Shown here: piece by piece, positions 13,972-20,192 of the stretch | How the letters are laid out: the number at the start of each line of letters is the position of its first letter | How positions within the stretch are numbered: the stretch's first letter is position 1 | Origin: a virus | DNA: 32,459 bases | Strand: one strand, 5' to 3' | IMG/VR virus record: IMGVR_UViG_3300007276_000167 | Location: 1-32,459 of that record | Notes under the pieces: generated by a model | The model's database searches: none | What the model was told of the DNA's origin: nothing | What the model saw: only the letters and a program-made list of their open reading frames with translations | Translations under genes and position numbers: made by a program

Positions 13972-14612
13972 TTTTCTACTCCAGTTTGATTAGCTTTTCT
14001 AAATTCTGCTGACTTCATTTCTTCACGCTCTTGGGTAGTGAAACAACCTCCGCGACTCGGTGCCTTCCATAACCCCATCTTTTCTTCCTCGGTTAATTCC
14101 TGCCAAGCCTCACTACCTGCTGAATAATCACCAGACTCAATACTTTCCTTAATCGCATCGATTGTTCCGGCAAGAGTTAGACATAGTGCATCATACTTAG
14201 CCTTCTCAGCAGCTTGTGTAACTTCAGGATCGGGCAAGTCTTCACCAGCGTATAGATAGTGACCTAGCCCAAACATAGCTAAACATTTAACTAGGCAGCG
14301 CATTTTATTATCTGACACTTCTCGCGATGTTGGATTAATAACTGAGGCGTTTTTATGATTCATCACAGGAAGCCACATAGACCGCTTTAAGCTATGGTCG
14401 CCCTCTTTAACAGTTACATTGCAGAACACAGTTACAGATCCAACAGCGTCAATCTCTGAGCTTGTAAACTCATATTCTGATTCAGGGTAATGATTCATTA
14501 ACTGCGCCCAAGCCCAAGCCCAGGACAGGTAAGTCATGTTCCCTTTCTTATCAACCTTATCACTACAATTAACCGAGGCTAATGTAGTCCATACTTCCTT
14601 TGCAAAGCTCAT
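13968..14612 (-). CDS. Single-strand annealing recombinase (DUF1071-type SSAP)
   Basis: 214 residues. The family pattern is clear: TYLSWAWAWAQLMNHYPES near 27-45, LPVMNHKNASVINP near 82-95, then NKMRCLVKCLAMFGLGHYLYAGEDLP near 101-126. DUF1071 proteins belong to the Rad52/Erf-like annealing proteins used by phages for recombination-dependent replication. The gene is joined by ATGA overlaps to an unknown gene upstream and to ssb downstream; ninG lies in the same operon, making a small recombination set. The last third is a charged tail without a motif. Confidence 0.85.
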   Translation of the reverse strand: MSFAKEVWTTLASVNCSDKVDKKGNMTYLSWAWAWAQLMNHYPESEYEFTSSEIDAVGSVTVFCNVTVKEGDHSLKRSMWLPVMNHKNASVINPTSREVSDNKMRCLVKCLAMFGLGHYLYAGEDLPDPEVTQAAEKAKYDALCLTLAGTIDAIKESIESGDYSAGSEAWQELTEEEKMGLWKAPSRGGCFTTQEREEMKSAEFRKANQTGVEK

Positions 14613-14857
14613 TCACCTTCTCCTAAAGTTCTAGCAGTATCTTTCTGCTCTTGTTCGTAATTACGCATAAACTCAACCACCAATAACTTTCTTTCTTCAT
14701 CATAGGCAGAGTACTCAATAGTTCCCTCTGGATAGAGGTTAGTCCTACCCGCTACAAAGTCATCGGTTTCCTCTTTGAAGTGCAGTGCAGCCTTAGCCCT
14801 TGCCGCAAAACACGCTCCATCTCTTGCCTGTTGAAGTATCGGTTCTAACTCGCTCAT
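14609..14857 (-). CDS. Hypothetical protein (82 residues)
   Basis: An acidic protein with LEPILQQARDGACFAARAKA and, later, YDEERKLLVVEFMRNYEQEQ. ATGA overlaps on both sides (14854-14857 and 14609-14612) link it with the annealing gene and the 55-residue gene before it. Not recognised. Position suggests a helper of the recombination set. Confidence 0.5.
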   Translation of the reverse strand: MSELEPILQQARDGACFAARAKAALHFKEETDDFVAGRTNLYPEGTIEYSAYDEERKLLVVEFMRNYEQEQKDTARTLGEGE

Positions 14858-15021
14858 GCTTTGTCACCATGCTTGCGCTCAAATTCCAAGGCAGCTAATA
14901 AAGCCCAAGCTAATTCTTTCTGAAGGTATTTATACTCAGTGCTATGAATGTCATTAGCGTCAAACATAGCCCGCATTTTATCTGCATTAACTTCAGCGGT
15001 TTTTGTAATGTCGATATACAT
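14854..15021 (-). CDS. Hypothetical small protein (55 residues)
   Basis: Two helices, MYIDITKTAEVNADKMRAMF and EYKYLQKELAWALLAALEFE. The ATG at 15021 sits in a TAATG overlap with the upstream gene, and its stop overlaps the next start as ATGA. It exactly fills the gap between two genes, which is the main reason to believe it. Function unknown. Confidence 0.55.
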   Translation of the reverse strand: MYIDITKTAEVNADKMRAMFDANDIHSTEYKYLQKELAWALLAALEFERKHGDKA

Positions 15022-15230
15022 TATTCTGCTGCTCCTATTACTTCTACTGGGATTAAAAAATATTCGATATAAATATCACAATCATCAATAGCGTGGACAG
15101 TGCGATAACCCTTACCTCTATCAACATCATACTGCTTGTAACCATCATCAATAAGCGACTCGATAAAAGCATCAACGCTCACTGCTATCTGTCCGTCCAT
15201 TCCTTCTGCTTGTACATGCCATAGCTTCAT
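15021..15230 (-). CDS. Hypothetical protein (69 residues)
   Basis: Strand-rich small protein: start MKLWHVQAEGMDGQIAVSVD, end YIEYFLIPVEVIGAAE. GGAAGGTG lies upstream of the ATG at 15230. The pattern is like small phage cytosolic proteins of mixed alpha/beta fold; not recognised. Confidence 0.5.
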   Translation of the reverse strand: MKLWHVQAEGMDGQIAVSVDAFIESLIDDGYKQYDVDRGKGYRTVHAIDDCDIYIEYFLIPVEVIGAAE

Positions 15231-15367
15231 TTCTTCACCTTCCTATCTGCTGATCCCCAAATAAACTTGCCGTTCTTTTTCTCTAACTTCGGAACCTTAG
15301 TGGGTAGCGGCTCCGGCTCTAAATCTCTAACCGGCGGTGAATAATCAAATATGCTTGCTGTCTTCAT
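15227..15367 (-). CDS. Hypothetical protein (46 residues)
   Basis: Start placed at ATG 15367 because GGAGG lies seven bases upstream; a longer frame has no site and would overlap a hairpin. Short, proline- and lysine-rich (YSPPVRDLEPEPLPTKVPKL), with a C-terminal FIWGSADRKVKK. Follows directly a predicted terminator at 15398-15421. The overlap ATGA at 15227-15230 links it to the next gene. Function unknown. Confidence 0.45.
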   Translation of the reverse strand: MKTASIFDYSPPVRDLEPEPLPTKVPKLEKKNGKFIWGSADRKVKK

Positions 15368-15397
15368 GTCCCTGCCTCCGTTTTGACTGCTTCTACC

Positions 15398-15421
15398 AAA
15401 AATGCCCACACTAGGCGGGCA
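15398..15421 (-). terminator. Terminator/attenuator after the first leftward gene
   Basis: On the minus strand a seven-pair stem (TGCCCGC with GTGGGCA, one G-T pair, five-base loop, 15421 to 15403) is followed by five T. It lies between the first gene of the leftward operon (15443-15637) and the second (15367), the position of tL1 in lambda. Either the first gene is expressed alone early or antitermination lets transcription pass. Confidence 0.65.
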
Positions 15422-15442
15422 ATAAGTTAACTATCTTTTTTA

Positions 15443-15637
15443 TCAGAAGGCTCCGAACCATAGTCCGACTCCGTGGATGATTCCGATGGGGAACATGATG
15501 GCTCCCGCAATGAGAAAACCCCAAGCCTCTTCAGATAAGCAATGAATAATATGGGTAATCCAAGCGGCAAAAATAATCGCAATAAATAAAAACGCTGCGA
15601 ATCCTGTGGTTGCATTTCCTCTTTGTCTTTCATACAT
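15443..15637 (-). CDS. Small two-span membrane protein
   Basis: 64 residues with two hydrophobic segments, FAAFLFIAIIFAAWITHIIHCL near 13-34 and WGFLIAGAIMFPIGIIHGVG near 39-58. The pattern WITHIIHCL...WGFLIAGAIMFPIGIIHGVGLWFG is known to me from phage and host hypothetical proteins with no assigned role. It is the first gene behind the leftward promoter and is followed by a terminator. AAGGAG is eight bases upstream of the ATG at 15637. A superinfection or host-membrane function is possible but unproven. Confidence 0.65.
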   Translation of the reverse strand: MYERQRGNATTGFAAFLFIAIIFAAWITHIIHCLSEEAWGFLIAGAIMFPIGIIHGVGLWFGAF

Positions 15638-15676
15638 CTTCTATCTCCTTGGTTTAAGTTTTGATTTGATAGCCGA

Positions 15677-15705
15677 ACTTTAGCAATTGATGCTGTGGCT
15701 GTCAA
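15677..15705 (-). promoter_or_regulatory. Leftward early promoter (PL-like)
   Basis: On the minus strand: TTGACA (15705-15700), 17-base spacer, TAAAGT (15682-15677). The -35 is a perfect match and the spacing optimal. It drives the leftward operon from the membrane gene at 15637. The repeats at 15711-15750 lie directly upstream of the -35 box, so the divergent control region can act on both sides. Confidence 0.75.
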
Positions 15706-15710
15706 CTAAA

Positions 15711-15750
15711 TAGTTACACTCAATGTAAAATAGTGCTACTATAGCTACAC
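15711..15750. promoter_or_regulatory. Candidate operator repeats between divergent operons
   Basis: Three related short elements: TAGTTACACT (15711-15720), TAGTGCTACTA (15731-15741, TAGT and ACTA mirrored) and TAGCTACAC (15742-15750). They sit between the leftward promoter and the Cro-like gene. A weak rightward promoter could lie here (TAAAAT at 15726-15731, preceded by TG). Operators for the Cro-like protein are the natural guess. Confidence 0.4.
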
Positions 15751-15776
15751 ATTAACAAGATGGGAGTTAAAAATAA

Positions 15777-15983
15777 GTGGGCACTCAGAGTTGGAGTTTG
15801 GAGAAATTCAAGAAGGAGTTTGGCGTATATGAAACCATGCGAGTCATGGGATATACGTCAAGGCAGGCCGTTTATGCTGCTATCGGCATCCGTAATATTA
15901 GGATTACATTAACTGAAGATAATCGCCTTGAGGCTTGGGAGGCTAAGCTAATTGGCAGTGTGGAGGTGTTGGGTGATGAATAA
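15777..15983 (+). CDS. Cro-like helix-turn-helix regulator
   Basis: 68 residues. Starts with GTG at 15777, preceded by GGGAG about ten bases upstream. A helix-turn-helix is visible: LEKFKKEFGVYETMRVMGYTSRQAVYAAIG, where YETMRVMG-YTSRQAVYAAI corresponds to the Cro type (helix, Gly turn, helix with Arg-Gln-Ala-Val-Tyr). As the first gene of the rightward early operon opposite a PL-like promoter it takes the place of cro. No CI-like partner gene is seen. A 14-codon frame (15976-16020) follows with a ribosome-site-like GGAGG; I do not count it as a gene. Confidence 0.65.
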   Translation: MGTQSWSLEKFKKEFGVYETMRVMGYTSRQAVYAAIGIRNIRITLTEDNRLEAWEAKLIGSVEVLGDE

Positions 15984-16021
15984 AGAAAAACTTATATCTG
16001 CCATTAAGGAGGACAAGTAAA

Positions 16022-16336
16022 ATGAGCGAATGGAATGTAAATTCAGTTATAGAATATCCGATGACAGCGGTAGCAGCCATTGAAGGGATGGAAAAAGTTA
16101 TAGAGCGCCTTCAATCCCAACTGGCAGAAAGGGAGTGGATAAGTGTGGATGATCGACTGCCTGAAGATGGTGAGGTTGTTTTTGTCTACTGCAAGGAAAA
16201 TGACCGGCTTGAGTGTGTTCCTTTTGTTGGTCAATGGCCCTTAGTTATTATCAACTGGGAGACTGGAGATAGTACAAGCCCTGTAACCCACTGGATGCCC
16301 CTCCCCACACCACCCACAGCCAATAAGGAGAAATAG
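16022..16336 (+). CDS. DUF551 domain protein
   Basis: 104 residues. After a helical N-terminal part (AIEGMEKVIERLQSQLAER) comes the DUF551 core: EWISVDDRLPEDGEVVFVYC, a central strand and VTHWMPLPTPP at the end. DUF551 occurs in many phages of enterics and related bacteria; its function is unknown. Strong ribosome site AAGGAGG eight bases before the ATG. Member of the rightward early operon. Confidence 0.85.
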   Translation: MSEWNVNSVIEYPMTAVAAIEGMEKVIERLQSQLAEREWISVDDRLPEDGEVVFVYCKENDRLECVPFVGQWPLVIINWETGDSTSPVTHWMPLPTPPTANKEK

Positions 16337-16338
16337 CA

Positions 16339-16515
16339 ATGAATAAGGCAGTTCTACTATCAGTAGGAATCGCCCTAGCAATGATGGCATATTCGCTTTA
16401 TAACCCTGAGAAGCTGATAAAGGCGAAGAATTATTTACTGAACAAGGATAATCCCTGGCCTCTGTATTTATCGGCCCTGGTTGTAATCTGTTATATAAAC
16501 TGGATATTTTACTAA
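16339..16515 (+). CDS. Small membrane protein (58 residues)
   Basis: MNKAVLLSVGIALAMMAYSL forms an N-terminal hydrophobic segment, and YLSALVVICYINWIFY a second at the C-terminus, with a basic loop KLIKAKNYLLNKDNPW between them. AAGGAG lies nine bases upstream of the ATG. Its stop overlaps the next start as TAATG (16513-16517), coupling it with the methyltransferase-like gene. Function unknown. Confidence 0.6.
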   Translation: MNKAVLLSVGIALAMMAYSLYNPEKLIKAKNYLLNKDNPWPLYLSALVVICYINWIFY

Positions 16516-17150
16516 TGCGCGTTTTAATAGCTTGCGAATCATCCGGCACAGTAAGGGATGCATTCAGGTCTAAGGGGCATGATGCTTGGAGCTGTGACCT
16601 ATTACCGGCTGATGATGAGTCTATCTATCATATCCAGTGCGATGGTGTTGAGGCTATCCGCAACGGTCATTGGGATTTAATTATCTGTCACCCTCCCTGT
16701 ACTCATCTTGCGGTAAGCGGTGCGGCTCATTTCGCGGCTAAGAGGGCAGACGGTAGGCAGCAGGAAGGTATTGACCTGTTCATGGCTTTTGTTGGTGCTT
16801 GCGTTGATTCTGGGGCTAGGTGGGCCATTGAGAACCCTGTTTGCATTATGTCTAGCCGGTATCGATTCCCTGACCAGATTATTCAGCCTTGGATGTTTGG
16901 CCACAAAGAACAAAAGGCTACCTGCTTATGGCTGTCTGGCATTCCACCACTACATCCGACCGATGATGTTTATGATGAGATGATGCTATTACCTGCTAAT
17001 GAGCGACAGAGAATACATTTTATGCCGCCTGGACCTGATAGGTGGAAAGCTCGATCTAAGACTTTTGACGGTATAGCGCAAGCCTTTGCTTCTCAATGGT
17101 GTGTTGATGATTACATTGAGCAGCCTAAAGACCAGCTATCTATCTTCTAG
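16515..17150 (+). CDS. Cytosine methyltransferase-like protein (PPC family), A
   Basis: 211 residues. The N-terminus MRVLIACESSGTVRDAFRSK followed by GHDAWSCDLLP resembles the cofactor entry of cytosine-5 methyltransferases (strand, G-x-x-R/F helix, strand ending in acid). HPPC at 59-62 is the catalytic motif, ENP at 106-108 stands for the ENV motif, and FGHKEQKATCLWLSG (128-142) follows. The target-recognition domain of classical enzymes is absent; the family is common in phages and is usually labelled DNA methyltransferase. It may protect phage DNA from restriction or alter cytosine in other ways. It shares three motifs with the protein at 8403-9008. Confidence 0.72.
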   Translation: MRVLIACESSGTVRDAFRSKGHDAWSCDLLPADDESIYHIQCDGVEAIRNGHWDLIICHPPCTHLAVSGAAHFAAKRADGRQQEGIDLFMAFVGACVDSGARWAIENPVCIMSSRYRFPDQIIQPWMFGHKEQKATCLWLSGIPPLHPTDDVYDEMMLLPANERQRIHFMPPGPDRWKARSKTFDGIAQAFASQWCVDDYIEQPKDQLSIF

Positions 17151-17168
17151 CTATTACACTTGCACCCT

Positions 17169-17215
17169 AATAGGTAAAACTTATCAGTAATCAGATTTCA
17201 ATAGGTTTTACTTAT
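17169..17215. repeat. Two 16-bp repeats with an inverted core
   Basis: AATAGGTAAAACTTAT (17169-17184) and AATAGGTTTTACTTAT (17200-17215), 31 bases apart (about three helix turns), differ only in AAA versus TTT at the centre. GTAAAAC and GTTTTAC also form an inverted repeat. They lie upstream of the structured, gene-free region. Likely protein-binding sites (regulator or replication). Confidence 0.5.
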
Positions 17216-17271
17216 TTGTAAAGACGGTTAAATAGTATTAGAGTTATGTTTATTGGCTTGCCAGATGTAGA

Positions 17272-17303
17272 AAACCCCTAACAACGCAAATTGAAAGGGG
17301 TTT
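17272..17303 (+). other. Stem-loop AAACCCCT...AGGGGTTT with competing partner
   Basis: An eight-pair perfect stem with a 16-base loop. The 3' arm AGGGGTTTGA (17296-17305) can instead pair with TCAAATCCCCT (17351-17361), with one bulge. This gives two exclusive structures, the form expected of an attenuator or riboregulator. Not followed by a T run, so not a simple rightward terminator; on the minus strand the stem is followed by TTTT. Confidence 0.45.
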
Positions 17304-17744
17304 GAGGTAGGCCAACGTAGTAGTAGCTACGGAGGATGTTTGTATTTTAATCAAATCCCCTGAAGTTTTCAACTACAAAACACGTACTTCACCACCAGCC
17401 GTGATATAGAAACTTAAACGGCAAATATTCTCTCCGGAGAATAGGATTTAGAGGGGTGGGTTCTATCCTTGGCAGCATACGAGGGTGGACATAAACAGGG
17501 TCATTAAGACAAGCGTTCTATAGCCATCGCATTTAATCAATTGGCTACCTGAGCAAAACAGGGTAAACAAAGCGGATCACCGGAACTAATCCGGTCTAAC
17601 AAATGTATAGGCTCCGGCAAGAGTAAAAACTGTACCCTGATAATTGAATGATACGTGCCTAAGCTGTATTGATTATATAAAAGAGGAGCATAGGTCAAAT
17701 GACCCTCTAAGATGACCCTATGCCTGAAAATTGAGGAGTTTTAA
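17304..17744 (+). other. Gene-free structured region (possible ncRNA or long leader)
   Basis: From 17151 to 17744 no convincing gene is present on either strand. The stretch holds further perfect hairpins: CGTAG-loop6-CTACG (17316-17331), TATTCTC-TCCG-GAGAATA (17426-17443), ACCGGA-loop5-TCCGGT (17579-17595), and near the end two exclusive foldings: GGTC/GACC (17693-17704) inside AGAG/CTCT, or GCATAGG with CCTATGC (17688-17723). The last lies just before GAGGAG (17733-17738), the ribosome site for the frame at 17745. A structured leader or small RNA controlling the helicase operon fits best; a replication origin is another possibility. Confidence 0.45.
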
Positions 17745-18007
17745 ATGAGCAGGAAAAACAAACAAAAAAGCATAACTATTACCCAAGCTATGATCGAGTT
17801 TATGTAATGGACGCGCCTAATGGAGGAATGACAAGGTCATCAACCCTAATTATCAAAACACTACTGAAGGCTGCTGAATGGGCTAGATCATATAGCCCTA
17901 TTGAGAGTGATCTGCCATTGAGAATAGAGCAAAGAGCAGACTCAGGTGGTCGTTTGATGATTCGGATATTTAGCAACAGCGGTAAATTATTGGAGTCAAG
18001 AGGATGA
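17745..18007 (+). CDS. Small early protein, possibly interrupted by a -1 shift in an A run
   Basis: Two frames: 17745-17807 (MSRKNKQKSITITQAMIEFM, with GAGGAG seven bases upstream) and 17807-18007 (66 residues, MDAPNGGMTRSSTLIIKTLL onward), joined as TAATG. The second frame is open well before its ATG and there reads KHNYYPSYDRVYVMDAPNGG, which looks like natural protein sequence. One extra A in the A6 run at 17764-17769, or slippage there, would give a single 87-residue protein beginning MSRKNKQKKHNYYPSYDRVY. The C-terminal part (LRIEQRADSGGRLMIRIFSN) is strand rich. Not recognised. Confidence 0.5.
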
Positions 18008-19485
18008 ATCTCTACAAACATCAAGAAAAAGCACTATTACTGGCTAGGGATTCAATGCGTAGAGGCTTAAAGCGCCCCATCATTGCGGCCCCAACATCAT
18101 TCGGTAAGACAGTGTTAGCCGGTGAGATGCTTAAAAACTGTCAGGATATGGGTAAAAAGGGCTGGTTTTTCTGTGATCGTAAACAGTTAGTTGAGCAGTC
18201 TATTGATAAGTTTACACAGATGGGGATTGATTTCGGTGTAAGGATGGCTAATCACCCATTACATAACCCGCAAGCTCCTATCCAGATAGCTAGCATTCAG
18301 ACTGTTCAAGCAATGATAGGTAAACATAAGCGGGCATTGCCTGAGTTTGATATGGCTTTAGTGGATGAGTGCCACACTCAGTACGATGTTATTAATCAGA
18401 TAATCGCTCAATATAACAATATCCCCATTATTGGATTAACAGCTACGCCATACAGCAAGGGGCTTGGTAAGATTTACAACAATCTAATAGTGCCGATAAC
18501 TCAGCGAGAATTGTTAGACCAAGGCTTCTTATGTCCTATCCGTTATTATGGCGGTGAGCATATTGATATGAGCAAGATAAAATCAGTTAACCCTAATACC
18601 TATAAGACTGATGATATTGAGCGAGCTACTGAAAGTGATAGCGATAGGTTAGCCGGTTGTATTATTAGGAATTGGATGGAATACGGCGAGAATGCTCAGA
18701 CCATAGCCTTTAGCCCCACACAGAACCTATCTAAAAACCTTGTTGAGCGACTGAATAAGAATGGCATCAGTGCTGAGCATGTTGATTGTACGTTTAACCA
18801 GGATGAAAGAGATGAGCTATTTGAAGCGCATGATAGAGGTGAGTTTAAAGTCTTGTCTTGTTCTCGTCTTCTTAACACTGGATACGATGCCCCTAGTGTT
18901 AGGTGTATTATTGATTGTTTTCCTACTAAGTCGATTACTACTTATGTTCAGCGCGTAGGCAGGTTGATGCGTACATTTGAGGGTAAGACTCATGCTATTT
19001 ATTTAGACCATGCCAGTAACTTTGAGCGGTTTGGATACGCTGAAGACATAGTTCCAGAGGTATTACATAGCGGTGATAAAACACATAATGAGCAAGAGCT
19101 AACTAAAAAAGATGTTAAAGAGGTTAAGACTAGAGAATGCCCTGATTGTTTTCAGCAGATGGCAGGATATAAGTGTAAGGCTTGCGGCTATGAAGTACCT
19201 AGATTAGAGCAGATGGAAGACGATGGCGCTTTATTGGTCGAGTTAACCGGAAGTAAGGCTAATCGTAAGGATACCAGAGAGACAAAAGAGCAGTTTTACT
19301 CAGAGCTATCTAAGTATGCAGCATTCAAGGGCTATAAGGGTGGCTGGGCTGCTAATCAGTACAGGGAAAAGTATGGAGTTTGGCCTAACAAGATAAACAG
19401 GCATGATGTTGAGACTTGGGGCGAGATGACTCATAACTGGATTAGATACCAGAATATTAAATACGCAAACAGGAAGCCACAATGA
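18004..19485 (+). CDS. DEAD/DEAH-box (SF2) helicase with C-terminal zinc ribbon
   Basis: 493 residues. Superfamily 2 motifs in order: Q-like start (YKHQEKAL), motif I APTSFGKT (29-36), motif II DECH (121-124), motif III TATP (146-149), motif VI QRVGRLMR (316-323). A zinc ribbon with Cys379, Cys382, Cys391, Cys394 follows, then a 90-residue tail. Similar helicases replace the replicative helicase in several phages, opening DNA for host replication proteins. It starts in an ATGA overlap at 18004 and ends overlapping the next gene (ATGA), so helicase and primase-type zinc finger are made together. Confidence 0.9.
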   Translation: MNLYKHQEKALLLARDSMRRGLKRPIIAAPTSFGKTVLAGEMLKNCQDMGKKGWFFCDRKQLVEQSIDKFTQMGIDFGVRMANHPLHNPQAPIQIASIQTVQAMIGKHKRALPEFDMALVDECHTQYDVINQIIAQYNNIPIIGLTATPYSKGLGKIYNNLIVPITQRELLDQGFLCPIRYYGGEHIDMSKIKSVNPNTYKTDDIERATESDSDRLAGCIIRNWMEYGENAQTIAFSPTQNLSKNLVERLNKNGISAEHVDCTFNQDERDELFEAHDRGEFKVLSCSRLLNTGYDAPSVRCIIDCFPTKSITTYVQRVGRLMRTFEGKTHAIYLDHASNFERFGYAEDIVPEVLHSGDKTHNEQELTKKDVKEVKTRECPDCFQQMAGYKCKACGYEVPRLEQMEDDGALLVELTGSKANRKDTRETKEQFYSELSKYAAFKGYKGGWAANQYREKYGVWPNKINRHDVETWGEMTHNWIRYQNIKYANRKPQ

Positions 19486-19886
19486 GGGAATTATTAGCGG
19501 CATTGGGTGACAATGTAAAAGTGCAGGGGAGTAAATGGATAGCTAAATGCCCCGTTCATGGCGATAAGGATTTTGCCATGATAATCTCACAGCGTCCTGA
19601 TAGTTCGGTTGGGGCGCACTGCTTTGCTTGTGATGCTAATGGATTAGATTTATATAACGCATTAGGTTTGAACCTGGATGAGCTATTCGGCGGCAAGAAG
19701 CTAGAGAAGCGAGACAAGCCCTATTTGCCTAACCATCTAAAGGATCAGTTCTTAATTGATAAAATCTGCATTGATATTAATAAGGTCGATATTGATGCAG
19801 GGAAAACAATCTCATTGGCAGATAAGCGCAGGGTAAGGCTTGCCATTGCTAGGATTGACGGGATTAAGGCTAAGTTTACAGTTTAA
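19482..19886 (+). CDS. Stand-alone DnaG-type primase zinc-binding protein
   Basis: 134 residues. The first half has the CHC2-like pattern: KWIAKCPVHGDKD (Cys23, His26), then SSVGAHCFACDANG (Cys47, Cys50) and LDLYNALGLNLDELF. This is the zinc-binding module with which DnaG-like primases recognise template. No TOPRIM or helicase domain follows; the rest is a helical tail (ISLADKRRVRLAIARIDGIK). It may direct host primase or act with the helicase at 18004-19485. Start overlaps the helicase stop. Confidence 0.75.
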   Translation: MRELLAALGDNVKVQGSKWIAKCPVHGDKDFAMIISQRPDSSVGAHCFACDANGLDLYNALGLNLDELFGGKKLEKRDKPYLPNHLKDQFLIDKICIDINKVDIDAGKTISLADKRRVRLAIARIDGIKAKFTV

Positions 19887-19952
19887 CCATTGATGATAAG
19901 AACTTACTTAACTAACAAAGAGGATAAGGCGGATAAGGTACTTTAAGCCCTG

Positions 19953-19981
19953 TTAGCATATAATCCAAACAATGATATAAT
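19953..19981 (+). promoter_or_regulatory. Promoter for the late/packaging block
   Basis: TTAGCA (19953-19958), 17-base spacer, perfect TATAAT (19976-19981). A transcription start near 19988 would precede the gene at 20010. It lies in the 123-base gap after the primase gene; no other function seen there except two tandem GGATAAGG elements at 19922-19929 and 19931-19938, which could bind a regulator. Confidence 0.6.
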
Positions 19982-20009
19982 GATGATTAAATAATCAGGC
20001 TTAGCTGGT

Positions 20010-20189
20010 GTGGCGCAATTCACCAAAAAAGAAGTGTTGGACAGAGAAGAGCTTAAGCTTACCAAGACTCTTGATGTTAAGTATTTGGTGATTGAGTCGA
20101 TTGAGCAGTTCTGGCATGGTGGAGATTGTTTTATCCCCGTGAGATACAAGGCTAAGCCCTACAAGCGGCGAATTAAAATTAAGAGGTGA
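20010..20189 (+). CDS. Small basic protein of unknown function (59 residues)
   Basis: Begins with GTG at 20010 (no ATG in the frame; upstream stop at 19992). Sequence MAQFTKKEVLDREELKLTKT, a strand-like LDVKYLVIESIEQFW, and a strongly basic end RYKAKPYKRRIKIKR. First gene behind the promoter at 19953-19981. A weak ribosome site is the main doubt. The basic tail suggests nucleic acid binding. Confidence 0.5.
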   Translation: MAQFTKKEVLDREELKLTKTLDVKYLVIESIEQFWHGGDCFIPVRYKAKPYKRRIKIKR

Positions 20190-20192
20190 GTA

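Noticed and set aside
15976-16020. 14-codon frame between Cro-like gene and DUF551 gene
   Set aside because: Too short and no sequence feature; its ribosome-site-like GGAGG lies inside the upstream gene. May be chance.
17151-17744. CsrB-like sponge RNA for the phage CsrA, because hairpins and GGA occur (for example GGAGGATGT near 17331)
   Set aside because: Only about nine GGA in roughly 600 bases, near chance, and few are in hairpin loops. A regulatory RNA is possible, but the sponge idea has no support.
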